64,000 nt of DNA from Lethocerus indicus (GCA_019843655.1 JACDQD010000005.1:4553575-4617574), one strand, 5' to 3'. Counted from the stretch's first letter, positions 38,390-51,582 are shown. Translations and numbers: made by a program. Notes: generated by a model not told the origin, from the sequence alone.

Positions 38390-41340
38390 CGATAACTGAG
38401 ATGGTACGTGAGGGGGTGGTGGTGGGTGGTGGCTGGCGTGTTTTGTGGATAAGGGAGTCGTGTGTACTTTTTAAATGGACATTATCAGCGCACCCAGGAG
38501 GTGGTATTCTTAATAGGTGGGATTGCGGGCTCGGGAGAAAACAACTGTTGAATCGATTAGGATTAGGGCGGGTGTCCCGCCCTCTAATTGGTCCCCCCAT
38601 TAAACTGTCCGGCCAACGCTCCCGTTATTTATATTTCCGCCCCAATGAAATATTACGCCCCGGGCACAAACTAAGGGGAAGCGAACCAGAATACGACCAG
38701 TGACCTGAATATACCCACCGACCCACACCCCGGCGCGGTAGGAACTCCTGAAATATCATCACTTGTTCTATTTACCGATCGCTCTCTCTTGTTTGCTCCT
38801 AAATGACATCTCAGCTTCTGGGCAATCGTCGACTGCATTTAATTATACTTAAGCGCCTCAAGCATGAAAGTTACCATCGTAGAAATAGTGAAACACACGT
38901 AAAGTGATTTTTATAACTTATTTACAAATTAGTAAATACGGTAACGGTATTTAAGGTACATTATACCTTATTTTTGGCTATACTTTTCGGGTATAGCGTT
39001 GTTTCTATTTCATTGTTTCTAGCCTGTTATCATTGTTCATTTGCAGTGCTCAATTCACATTCTGATTATTATAGTTTGCTCAAAAATATATATTCATATT
39101 TACTTTGTAGAGTAGTTAAATGAGAAGAATGGTAGAATCTGTATTCGTATGGCTGAGTTATATAACTCTTTTCGGATTTGAGGAAATTAATAGTGTCGCT
39201 AGTGTACGATTATACAATCCGAATAATGTTCATGTCAAGCCCCACATTTAAATATTAAAGTTATTGTTGTTAATAGCTCAATAGGGCTACTTATATTTTT
39301 ACTAAAAATATATGATAGAATTAAACCTCTTCTCTTTGAAGCGAATGAATATATATTCAGCGAGTGAAATATATATATTCTTATGTTCTTAAATTGGAAG
39401 AAAATCATTTTAGGTCCGGGAGTTGAGACTGCAAAATAGAGACGGGCTACACGAAACCGTCCTTTTTTTAAACGCCATTTAAATTCTGCGCCTCAATTCG
39501 AGCTTAATTATTCAATATCGTTTCTTAACAGTTGGCGATCGCTCTGGCACGAAGTCGAGACCCGTAGAAACGGGGTCTTATCTAACAATAGATAGACTAA
39601 CGAGAGGGGTCTGAATGGAGAATACGAACGGAGCTGGCTCCACCTTCCACCGTCGGGGAAACGTTTGTTCCTCTCGAGAGGCGGCAGGAATTTCTGATCG
39701 GCACTTCACCCCTTGGCGGGGGATAATGCCTTTGTAAATGTTTCCGGTGCCCCATTCCATCCTTGTTAATGCCCTCTTATTAAAATCCTGGGCCTTTCTT
39801 CTCGGCGATGTTGCCGGGCCCACCGAGGATACAAAACCTCTTAGTTCGGCGACGCATTCATCCTTTTCTCGAACGGCGGGTCGGCGAGGGGGTACAGAAA
39901 ATTCATTTTCAGGGCGCGCATTGTTGAATAAGGTTTGTTTATGTTACCGGAATTAGGGGGCCCGAAATCGCTCTGTGGAGGGTTCGCGACAATTAACCTC
40001 CGATCCGGGCAATTGACCCGGAATCCTCTGCAAAAAAAAAAATCATATCATCATAAGTCATAAATCTCAAAACCAACCGACAGACATTTTTTCAGTTCCT
40101 TAACTGGTTTTTATTGGCATGTGGGAGAGATTCATCGCGAAATTGTGTGGTGACTGAATAATTAAATTTTTTCTTCTTCGGTGTTCTCGATAAGAAAAGA
40201 AGGCAGCACTTGGGAGCATATGACATTTTTTTGTCAAATAAAAACATCTTTCGTTAAACTGCATTCCGATTCACATTTTTTAAAATAGGATACCTTGGCG
40301 GTCGTGAGACTAGGATAACGAGAAAATACTGCACATTCGGGCCCACCGAATTTCGAATCTCCGGTGGAGATTTCGTCGCGTATAAGCTATCGCGAATTGA
40401 TTTTTGCCGGTAGGCCCACGCCAACTGAGACTCCGATAAACAATCCGGGCCCGATTCCATCGCACTACCCGTTCGACCGAAATCTGAAACAAGTTTGTTG
40501 CGGGCCGTTAAGACCGTTAAGCCCGGTTGTAATAGCCGCCGGTGGGCTCTCCCCCGGCTCTTTTAACTGCGCCCGTAATACGGCCGACGGCCCAATTACT
40601 CGAAGACCAATTGCTCCCGGGCGATTTTTAAAAAGTTGAAAAATGGGGAAAGATTTATCGCCATTTTAGCCGCCCGGGGCTTACTGTAGAGAAACGCCGC
40701 AGGGCCAACAGAGGCCCGGAGTGGGTTAGTCGAGGGGGGAGGGACATAGATCAAGTTAAATATTAATTAAAAACTGCCGTTTTTACGGATATAAAAAAGG
40801 CTGGGGGCGTGCCCGCTCGGGAGCAATTTATTTTCTACCCCGGTCGCGATATTAATACAAAAAAATTCGAATCCGCTCCATCCCTCGCCGCGCGGCCTAA
40901 AAAAATAATAAAACTAACAACATATCCGCCAAAGCGGAGAAATTACGCGATCTCTTTTCAATTTAGTCGGGGGATGGGGAGGGTATTGTCGTGGAACCCG
41001 ATCCCTAAATTAAAATTTCCACTCCAGCGGTGGCCGGGCTTGTCCAAAGGCCGCCAATTACTTCCCGCGGCTAGTTTCCCCCCAATTACGTCGTCCCTTC
41101 CCCCCCTTAATACTTTACACCGCGAGGGTGGACCGTACGGAGGGAGGACGAAAAATGCCCCTGCTGCCGCCCCCTTCTCTATCTCTTTTGCAGAGCGCGC
41201 TCCACGGGGACAGAGACAAAAAAAAACGACGTATACGACTAATGAATTCCGATATTCCCCCTTTGACGGGCGAGCTTTTCATGTAAAGTGATGCGATTTG
41301 TGCCCCCCGGGGTGGGGGGACGAGGGCCACTTGACTCGAG
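38390..41340. other. Largest CpG-rich patches of the window
   Basis: GC-rich at 38390-38740 and 39560-41340 with an AT-rich gap between. The second patch contains the longest open frame in the window (40809-41291, + strand, 160 codons). That frame starts at GTG with no ATG until about residue 55, has no recognised domain, and lies where stop codons are rare. A TATA-like TATAAAAA lies at 40790-40797, immediately upstream. Possible regulatory island; no gene is claimed. Confidence 0.4.
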
Positions 41341-41695
41341 GGTGAATTAATGTCGGTACCCGTGCTACACCTGTTCGAATATTAGGGAGCGAGCGGATGT
41401 ATTGGTCATTCGGGGACTAAATTCAAGCCAATATGCTCGAAGAAAAACCAGGGTATTGCTGGAAATTCATTAGGACGTTATAGATCTGCCATGCGAAAGT
41501 GAGGTTTTAAATGTACAAAAACCTTGCGTGTTTATATCTATATATTTGATAAGTATGGTAACACAAATTTTTTTCTCACCGTTTTTTGAATAAAATTATT
41601 TTTATTTTTCCACGTAATCTCCATTTAGTGACATACACGTAAAATTCCCCTTATAAATTTACCTTAATTATCAAATCACCCTCGTGATATATATC

Positions 41696-41696
<1 letters not shown>

Positions 41697-41781
<85 letters not shown>
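41697..41781. repeat. Compound (TA)n(GA)n microsatellite
   Basis: About 48 bp of TA (41697-41744) switches to about 38 bp of GA (to 41781). The GA half is a pure polypurine mirror repeat that could form triplex DNA. Confidence 0.98.
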
Positions 41782-41784
<3 letters not shown>

Positions 41785-42859
41785 TTCTAGCACAGCCACC
41801 TGGTCTTCAAGTCTGGACTAGAAATATCGAAAAAACACTTTCTAATTATAAGAAACAATAACTATTACAAGAATACAGTAATGTGCTTTGGAATAGTTCA
41901 TGGAGACTATCATGACTCTCTTAACACAACTAATTAATCTACCGACAAACGAATTCGTTTAATTAACTGTTTCTACAGATTGTACTGTTGATGTTACTTC
42001 AGCCAATCCCGTATATGTACTAAAGGCGTTGGAATGATTTATAAAGACTTTAAATTAAATATTCCACCACGGACCTTCTCGAAGAAAAAATGACGTGACG
42101 CTAATATTTTCATTGTTAGATGCGAGATGTGTGTAATACCCCCCCTTAATCTAAAACAGTGACTCGGTTGAAGAAATACCGGATGTTAAATTAAATTGTA
42201 TTTCTAAGATAAATTCTCCGACAGTTTTTTAATTTGCGGCAGAGAACGCCCCCCCCTCACATAACGTCCCGGCGTATGGCTTACTCCTCGGGGGATATTT
42301 TACATTATTTAATTTTCCTTGTTCCCGCGGACGTACTTAGAGGTCTAATTGTCGGTCTGACATATTAAAGGGAAAACGGTCGCGTGTATTATATTTCAGA
42401 GGGGTTTTCAAAAATAAATAACATTTTCTCAACCAGCCCTCCCCCTCTCATAACCTCACACTTTTCTCTTGTACAATATTTAGAATGAAAAGGACGAGCG
42501 TCCGCTCCAGTTAACGATTTCATCTTTGGACTGGAATTTACGATTTGGTTAACGCCACCGCTGGCGACGTTATATCGGGAAATGTCCCGACCCCGAGCCA
42601 ACTTTGAACGGCCCCCCTCATAAGACGTCTGCGGTGCCACTTCACCGGTATCGGCGAATTCAGATATTCCCTTTGACAATATTGGCCCGACCCCGTTACG
42701 GGTGAGCGGACGCCCAACCCGAGAGAGGGGCCCTCAATTCCCCGACCTTTGAAGAGACACACACACACCCTCGACCGATGATTGTGTCGACGAGATTGAT
42801 TCGACAAGTCGTTGGCGCGGGATCCTCACCGCAGAAAAACTACAGTCTGTTGGTAAGAA

Positions 42860-43340
42860 AAATCTAATTGTTGTTTCGGCCGAATAATCTCCTTGGTCAG
42901 GGCGTGACCATAACTGCCCCTGGTTATGTGAGAACCAGTAAGGAGGTCTCCCAGGTAACCTCTACTCACCAACGAAGGCTGCTGAGGGAAGTGGTTACCC
43001 CCTCTGCAGCCGGTTTCAGCAGATGGTCAAGGAGAGGAATCGCCGACTCTCAGGCGACCTAAAACTGAAACTGAAACCTGGGGTTTTTCCCGGAAGGTTT
43101 CCACTGCGACTGGAAGGTTTTCCCCCCTGAATGACGAGAGTGCAGGATGCACCTGAACAGAATGTAGAGTGAACACCGCCACGTGGTGGGACACGGACAG
43201 GGTGCTGGAGACAGCCAGCGTCCCTGACTAAGATTCACAATGTTCCGTCAGCTCCTAGGTTGACTTGATTAGAATTTCGGCGGTTATAAGAGGTAACACT
43301 CTTGCGTACGCCAAAACGACAATAGGGTCAGGAGTGAAAA
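42860..43340. other. Balanced-composition, hairpin-rich segment of unknown nature
   Basis: This block lacks the AT-rich runs and C homopolymers of its surroundings. It is dense in short inverted repeats: CTGGTT/AACCAG (42920-42925/42933-42938), GGTAACC/GGTTACC (42954-42960/42993-42999), GGCTGC/GCAGCC (42977-42982/43006-43011, crossing the previous pair), TCGCC/GGCGA (43040-43044/43053-43057) and GAAACC/GGTTTC (43073-43078/43096-43101). GGAAGGTTT occurs twice, at 43092 and 43112. A CCACGTGG palindrome lies at 43179-43186. A 64-codon open frame in the segment has no recognisable domain. It could be an inserted short element, a structured RNA, or an unusual enhancer. Confidence 0.35.
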
Positions 43341-46300
43341 AATCTCCTTGAACAATCTCAACCTGGACATAACATGAGCCTGAAAAACCTTCTGCAGTAA
43401 GAATTGGTCTGGATGATCCAAAACCTTAAAAATTAAAATAACCGCGAGTCTGTTGTCTGATTAATTGAATATCGATGTGACTGTTATAAAGTCACATCTC
43501 AATAGGTGCGTTAAATGGGCGTAATATTTTTCCTACAATTTTTGAACGTTTATTCGTACTTAATCTACTTTTTTTGTACCGAATTCGAATCGTTAAGTGA
43601 GATAATTTCCTTTTTTTTTATAAAAAATCAAATAGGTAATAAGGTCTAAAACATTTTAAACGTTTTATGCGATCTATAAATATTTAAAATCATTAACTTA
43701 TAATGTATTACTAATAATTTATATATGAATAATTAATAGAATATCCTGTTTATATGAGCGGGTTAAAAAAATAGTCTAAATATTACAAAAACGATATCAT
43801 TTATAACGGGCACTGAAAATTAAACAGTATTGAATCATAGTTGATGGTTAATAATATTACACTCTTTCAATCCGTCATTTAATTTTCTAAATGATTACTG
43901 AAATTGCTTTATTTTAAGAAATTACACAGATTCCCCTTACTTTATATGTACATTGCGGTAGGTTAGATTATAGTGTCAGAGTCTGATTGTCGCCCTAGTG
44001 GGCCGGTGGCAGACGTGCCTGCCCCCCCCTCCTTTTGTCCCACCAACTTAAACTGCACACTCTCCGTTTATTAGGGTTTAGGTTGGAGAAGTGTTGTGTG
44101 CACCCCACGGGGGAGGCGTGGGGGATATTCGGTTAGACGTTATGCGGGTCTCCCCCCCCCCCCGTGGTTGAATTTGTCTCAACCCCCGCTCCGCCCCGCC
44201 CTGTGCGTCTCTACTTACAAAGGGTAGGCCAGATAAGAACAAACCCTTCAAAGCCGGTGCGGGCGTCCCCTCAAAACAATTATCGTTAAGCGTACCCCCT
44301 CTCTCTCTCTCTACTCAACTCTCGTCTCGCTCTGTTCAACTTTCGACTGTGAATAAGTTTGAACTAGTTGTCGACTTTCGTAACGGCCCTCAGTCTCTGT
44401 GTGCCCCGATTCAAATGCGCCTTTCGGGGAAATGGGCTGAAATAAAAATTCCTAAAACGGGTATGAATATTTCCGCCAATTCAGTACTAGTCCGTAAAAT
44501 GTATGAAGTAAATGGTTCATGACGCCAGAAATGATTAAGGAATTCTAATTCGTGTTCTGTCAAGCAACGAATCTGTACCGCGGTCGTGGAATGTTATAAC
44601 TTTAAATTTTCGTTTCGATGTGATGGTACAGTCTTCACCCGTATTTGTCTACCTATATTTCCGAAATAGCTATATTTTCGGAACTTAAACATTTGCTTAC
44701 TGAACTGTCGCTGCAGTATGCAGTACAGAGTAATTTAATTGATGTAGAATGTAATAAAACTATTTGAATCGATATCGTCGAAATTACAGTTGCATCCGCG
44801 AATTGTAAATAATCGCTCTATCTTCGGAAGTAACATTTCTGCATTCTAAGATTCTCCGTCCCATTCCCGATATTAAAGATGTTTATACTCGAAAAAACCT
44901 TTTGAGAAACGTCACTCCAATTGTTTCTCTTAGTATTTCACGGTGAAAGATTTCAAAAGGGAGTCGTCGTCTGGAGAGGGCGGCGCGAGAGAGGGAACGG
45001 GGGTGGGGGTTAGCGGAAATTTAAAAGGGCAAAAATACGGTCGGGGGCAAAAGAGAGAATGGCGTTCTCGTTGATAGGGAGGGCGGATTGGCGGAGTGAT
45101 GAAGTGTCACCCCTCTGGTGATGGGCGAGCGGGGGCGGGAGTCATTCCGTAATGCGGCCATTGTAGGCCGGCGGGGTTGAGCAATAATGCGTAACATCCC
45201 CCAGCCCGCGGTTTGCGCCCCCACAGCGGCGTTTACAACGCGTTCACCTTGGGGCGACCGCCTCAAATGACCCGCGACCCGCCAATAAGAAGATTGACTC
45301 CCGCAGCCGATGGGATTAGTTCGCCACGATCCACCATCCCCGCCCACATATACATCAGACCGCAGCAGTGTACTGTTGCTTAACGCCGTAATATAGTAAT
45401 CTATTTCTCTAATATGAGGATATCATCATCATTGCCGCTCCTCATAGCTTCGGTCCTATGGTCAAATTCCGACGTTTCCTGTCAAAAATCACCTAGTAAT
45501 TAGCGTGTCCACTAACAATTGTTGGAGTAAATTATATTGAAAAGAGTAAAACTGCAAACTTGAATTAATTACCTAAGAAGTCAACGGGCGGTTAAAATTA
45601 ATGCGATCTGTACACCACGAATAGGAATGAAACGATACATCATCGAACTCGACAAGCACCAATCCATAACGGCGTGCATAAGATTAATACTTCCTCCGGG
45701 GGATAATACATCTATTATCAGTTCTGGAACTGAGAGTTCGCTGAATAAACGGAAAGGCAAAGTTTTATTCGTTACAGCGACCATCAAAGATAGTTACTGC
45801 ATTTTTTTTGTTGAATAATAAGAAGGGGGGGGGATTCGTTGCATGAATAATTCAGAAATACGTCTGGCGCAAAATACATTAAAGAATGACTCGTCCTCGA
45901 GCTAAACGCTCCCTTCGCTCTGTTATTATCTTAACTTGAATCATTAATAAGATGGAATTGGTAACGGGAGTAATATCGGGGGCTTTCGGAGTAGCCGGGA
46001 CTGAGATTTTGGCAAATAAGTGAAGGAAATTGGGTTTGAGTTTTGGTGGGAGAGAGGTAAGAGCTGCTACTTTGTCAGGGTACTCGGCTGGTATAATCTA
46101 ACTTGACCAACCCCAGGCAATTAGGCCGCACGTCCCATCTGATCCCGAGACTGTCTTTGGTTTAACTCCTCAAAATACAAACTTCTTGGTTAAAAACTAA
46201 CTAAAGGAAATAGGCGCAGTCTAGTCCTAGACATATTATTAACAGAATAAATGGCCGATTGTTTACGAGTTTCTACTTTTACCATCAGAGAAAAAAATTG

Positions 46301-46460
46301 TAAAAAAAAATTGGACGGGTTCTCTCTGCTCCAAGGAAGTAGATGGTATTACCTCATGTAGTATTACACCCTACTTCTAGAACTCCACCCTATGATCATA
46401 ATATCAAAATACTTAATTAAAACCCAGATAATGAATTAAATTGATACTAATATTCCCATA

Positions 46461-46463
<3 letters not shown>
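43341..46463. other. Non-coding, AT-rich with GC patches
   Basis: A 12 bp poly-C run lies near 44152-44163, and CpG-rich patches at 43980-44300 and 44960-45360. A donor-like GAG|GTAAGAG at about 46057 has no fitting acceptor upstream. No gene recognised. Confidence 0.6.

Positions 46464-46523
<60 letters not shown>
46464..46523. repeat. (TA)n microsatellite
   Basis: An uninterrupted run of about 60 bp, the longest in the window. Confidence 0.98.
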
Positions 46524-46527
<4 letters not shown>

Positions 46528-49500
46528 ATAATGCCAATTCATGCCTTGTGTATCTAGACGAACCATCCATGCCATGTTATCTTGAAGAAGAAGCCCAAGT
46601 TCCAACCTGATGGCTGTGTGGGTGTTCGCCCTGAACCCGAACAGGTGCTCTCGCTTCCCATTTTCTCCCGAAGTCTTCATCCATCCCTTTACAAGCTCCC
46701 CCAATCAGAAACTGACGAAGGTCCCCCAGCGGAGGATGGGTCAATTTCCGGCTCCGCGGCGCCTAATATACCGGTAATACCGCTCGCTATTTTACCCAGT
46801 GAATTCGGGACGGTGAGCCCGAGAGCCGGGGACCGTTTTTAAAAGAGCCGGCGACAAAGGGAGTGACGTCAACGCGAGGGGGGTAACAAAGGGATGGGTA
46901 GGGGGCGGTGATTGATTCGGGCTCCGGGCCGACGGCGGGACCGACGCGAGGGGGAGGAAAAAGAGGAAGAGTTAATTCGGTCTCATAAGCTCCAGAACGG
47001 GCCCAGAATAATGGCCGGCGACTTCAAAGTGATCGAGTGGGGGCCCCACAGAAACCCTACTCACCGCTATCCGTTTCGTTTGTTTTTTTTTCACCTCTTA
47101 TAGACTGTGTTATACAGAACTGTCGGCTGTACAGCGTCCCCATAGTATTTAGCAATGATAAAATCGAGGTAACATTTTTCACTATAATTACAACGGCAGA
47201 CATATTTGTTCAGTGCGTCGAGTCGTGTTTCGGAGGAGCGCAAATATCTTTTTAAAACACGGCGCAGAGGACATATAGCTGTAGGAGTCCGCCTCTACAT
47301 TATTATATTATGAAAAATATTAGGACGACGTAAAGGGGGCGGGATTCGCTGAGGAAACTCTGATATGAACCCGGGGAAGTAATAAAATTCAATTTAATTC
47401 AGCGTACGAGGTAAGAGGACCGCGCGGCAATAACGGCTCCCTGTAGCGAACCGGCCAAAATTGTCATCCGGTGACTTCATCCAGACTCTTCAAGCCATAT
47501 TCGATTTTCTGCTCTTTTTTTCACTCTATTCATTTTTTATATGTCGATCGTTTTTTCAGCCCGGTGTTTGACAGCCCTGAAAATTCCTAAAAATAGGGAG
47601 TTCGGACCCCGGCACGAAGGGTCCGATTCAGTATTTTCTGTTGTTTGAGTTTATGAGAAACGTGTAACGGTTTATTTACATTAGTTTCGTCGAAATTTGC
47701 GCGATGAAATTAGATGCCGGTTAAAATACCGGTTATGGCCAACCGAGAGACCGCTTGGGTTTTCGCGAAGGTCTGGAATTTCATAATTTTTACGATTCTA
47801 TTCGATCGCAACGGAGACAGTCTTGGGAGTAAACTGACGACAATGGCTGCAGAAGTTGTGACAAATAATCGCAGGAATTAAATAGCAACATCATCGTTTA
47901 ACGTAACCGTTGGGACTTTCAAAGGGAATTTTACGGCCGCACGAAAGTAAGAATCGAAGCTTACCGAAGAAAGAAAACGGCATTCATATTGAAAAGGTTC
48001 TTTATTTCAGACTACAATGGCCCAATAGGGGAGGGGCTTTAAAAAGAATCTCCGAGTCCTCTATATTAATAACTCGGGATGATAAATGTCGCGCGTTTTA
48101 CATTATCGACGGCGGCTCCCTTTTGTTAGCCCCGTTTCAAAGTTCACCCCGCAGGGCCCAGACAGAAAGGGAGGAAGTGTATTCGGTTCTGGTAGTGAAA
48201 GAGTGGTGGAGTGGGGGGTGGGTGGGACAATCACTTCCGGGGGAGGATGAGGAGAGTGGAAAAAAGTAGGAGCGCTGGCCGAGGAGGAAGAAGAAGAATA
48301 GGAGGGGAAGGAAGGATATAATGGATGAGCCGCCAACCGCCGGGGCTCTTTCAAGGCGGGCCGGAGGGGTTGGAGTTTCACAAGAGGATGTGATCTTTGT
48401 GAGGGGGGTGGGTCTTCGGTAGGAGTCGAGAAGGCAGTGAAGGGCGTCAGGGGGTGGGATGAGGTGATTGATTCTGCTGTCAGTATCTCTCTGGACGGAG
48501 TAACGGAGGTGGGCCGCCGTTGGACCGTGATTGAGCCACCACTCCTAGCTCCGATATGTCCCGCGTTATTAACCTGTAGTCCATTCTGTACGCGACAATT
48601 CGGAACAAACCCGTTTGTTAACCAGTTTCCTTTGAAACGACAATTATTATTACATCGTCACACGAGCAACGACGAGAATTTCGATCGAAATTCATAACGG
48701 TGAAGTGTTTTATTCTGTGCCGGAAGATGGGAATGGGGGACAAGTTTGCGCGTTTAAGAATTATATCGAGGGTAATCATAATACATAATAAAAATAATTA
48801 TTATCTATGCCATTATAAATACCAATTATTAATTATTGTAGACAATATCGCATTATATATTTTTATCACTTCTTATATATAAAAAACACCAAGTTTTCGA
48901 CGGGATTTGAAGTATGAACACACCGTATGAACAGTCACACAGAGAATGAATAAATTCACAATCCTCCCGTTTTTCTCTAGACCCTGTATTTGGTTGGAGA
49001 CAAAATACATAATTTTATTTTTATTATAATTCTTGGCATATCTAATGACGTTATTATTGGCGTTACTATGTTATTGAAGCACAGGAGGATTGTTAGTAAT
49101 TCTCACTAGGAACGGCTTCCACTCACTCCGGCAGAACACAATTTCGATATTGCCATTCCTTCCGGGCTAGAATATTGAAACTGAGTCCGTCTGTCTGGAA
49201 CTGGAGGCATTTCCGATAATTAAATGGTTTCGAGTCACGATCCGGCAATATTAACATCGGCGCACAGTTCATACCCGCCCCGGAGGATACCGGAGGGGCG
49301 GCCCCCGTATCTGAATGCACCGACTCCGCCGGCAGCCAATCCGCATTAAATGCATCCTGGATACCATTACACAACCATACAACAATATATTAAACATTAG
49401 AAGACACCTGTCATAAATATCGAGGCACTGTACTGTTAATGTTAATAATCTACCACAAGAAGAGTATTGTGTCAGCGGATGAAGAAGATACCTTGAAATC

Positions 49501-50814
49501 ATCATTACAAACCCCTATTAGGGTTAAGTAGGTTTTTAATTCACAAATTGCAGGTGCACCGAACTCCTTAATTAATTAGTGCAATTTATACAAGCAATCT
49601 CTGGCCGAAAAAGTAATTTTGTAATTCTTATCTCGACTTATTGCCGCACTAAGTCAAAATGAAACTGGCATTAATACCATCCCGGCAAAAGCGATGTAGT
49701 AATTCGAAACCCTCAGCGGCTTCCAAAAAATAACTTATATTTCTTAATGAGTAAACAGTTTAACCTAAATTAGTCTTATCCCTTTATTCCTTTAAGTTTT
49801 CTATATCTAGCTGAGCAGTTTTCGCTTGTTTCTGAACAGTGCTGGTGATTAGCAGGCCAAATAAGCACGACAGGGCACACTTATGGTGATTACATAAAGA
49901 TGTTTAAATTCTGCGAACAAGTAGCTGAATTATTCCTGCCTCATTATTATTTGTTTTTTCGAGATATAAAATCGCACTAAAGCGAGTTTTTTATTGCAGG
50001 TTGACCGGTCGAGAGAGACGCTCTTGTCGAGTCGTTTAAACGCGGAGTTTAGGCCCGAACTGCATTAGCCCCTGTAATTAAGTCCCAATAATTGAGGCCC
50101 GAGAAGTCTGTAACACAATTTGAAACAAAGACGAAGCGGCGACTTTGCGAAGCTCGCGATATTAAGCGCCTCTTCCGTCCCCCCGCCCTGTAGTTAACAC
50201 GGACGATAGCGATAGCGATCCCACCGATAACTGGAATGCGCACGAGGTTATCGTGACACACGTGACATCCGATTGCAGAATAAACATTCCCAAAATAGGT
50301 GGGGAACTTAAAATAAAATTGGCGACCGGTTGGAGAAATAACCTAATATAATATACATCTATATTCATAACTTAGCAAGCTATGTATATTCCTTGCGTCA
50401 ATGTTATTATTTCGTCAATTGAATATTACGTCAATCCTCTCTCTACCCTACTCGTTTTTATAGACATTTTTTTAAAGTTTAAAAATAATCTGATTTCCAT
50501 ATTAAAGAATGCGACTAGTTTTTTTTTTTATCGAAGTACGAATATCATTGTGCATGATTTGTAACGGGATTTCTGTTTTTATTTTTTCAGTCAGTTAATA
50601 TATCTAGTTTTACACTGAGAATATGGGATAGTAAAATAATAAGAGTTGATTTACGTACTCTTTTGGTACACAAATTAACACGCTATTAACACAGCAATGA
50701 AGAAATCTTACTAGAATGCAATAGGCCACCCTTACGCGTATGTCCGTTTTTTTATAGTGAGTAGGACCATACGTTTCCTTAAATAACAATTTTACACAAA
50801 TATTTTCGGTAAAT
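46524..50814. other. Non-coding, GC patches then AT-rich
   Basis: GC-rich patches at 46580-47060 and 47900-48670, the latter with a purine-rich stretch around 48275-48315. A region open in two - strand frames at 49123-49505 is not recognisable. Acceptor-like tracts at about 47556 (TTTTTTCAG), 49998 and 50590 lack matching donors. Confidence 0.6.
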
Positions 50815-50882
50815 TGAAATGTTTCTCTATTGTTTCAGGTAAGTGCGGTTCAAATTCTATTGTGTGGCTGAAGGAGGTAAGA
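50815..50882 (+). other. Candidate recursive-splicing ratchet point 2 with short cryptic exon
   Basis: A pyrimidine-rich tract at 50820-50835 ends in CAG at 50836-50838 and is joined directly to a perfect donor, GTAAGTG, at 50839. A second strong donor, GAG|GTAAGA, has its GT at 50877-50878, giving a 38 nt cryptic exon (50839-50876). The branch point is less clear than in the first site; TTGAAAT at about 50814-50820 is possible. The site is on the same strand as ratchet point 1 and 27.3 kb downstream, a spacing reasonable for ratchet points in a very long intron. The short exon resembles that of site 1: both begin GTAAG-pyrimidine-GCG-purine-TT and contain TGGC before the second donor. Splice motifs are seen directly; use in RNA is inference. 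Confidence 0.65.
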
Positions 50883-51582
50883 GTTCAAAGAATTTTACGT
50901 AACGATTTCAGGTTTGGGGAAAAATCGAGTTGTAATTTTCATACACGATTTGTGTACGGAATATTTTTGCTCAGTGTGTTACTCTGGGGGCAGTTGAACT
51001 AGTCTATTAATGTCGTCAACACAGTTGGGTTTTTGAATATATATTTGAAAGTGCATAAAACTAACGTACTATACGCATTATCGTAAGGGCTTGAAATATG
51101 ATAAAAACTCGTATTCGGTGACGCTGTAATCTAAGAAACTTTTGTGCATTCTGTAATTAATTGACACATATGTGGCGATTTTTATCAGCACAAATTTGGC
51201 TTTGGACAAAGCTTTGGGCTTTATTTTTGGCTTTGAACAAAGTATACAGGATGGGGTGGCTCTACTTGGGACAGCGGAAACGGTGTTACGAGTCTGTGGG
51301 GGTGCTTCTGGGCCAACCTAATTTCAGGTTTTAACGTTAGGGCGGGGAGGGTTCATGTTGTAACACGTCTCGGGCGCCCCCCCCCCCACCATCCCCCGCT
51401 TCCCCGTTCCCCCGTCCAACCCCCACACCACACCCCGAAACGCCCCGGCCAGACACCAGATAATTGTGAATTATTGGCCCGTGAGCCTTCGGCGGGTGGG
51501 AAGCCTTGAGGGGGTTGCGAGGGTGAGGGGTAGTGCGTACTTCCGTGATATATTAGTACACCCACCAGTCCCCGACCGTTTT

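Noticed and set aside
40809..41291. Longest open frame, 160 codons on the + strand
   Set aside because: It begins at GTG with no ATG until about residue 55, has low-complexity basic and proline-rich composition, no recognisable domain, and lies in GC-rich DNA where stops are rare.
49123..49505. Region open in two - strand frames, possible exon
   Set aside because: No clear acceptor and donor pair frames it and neither translation shows a domain.
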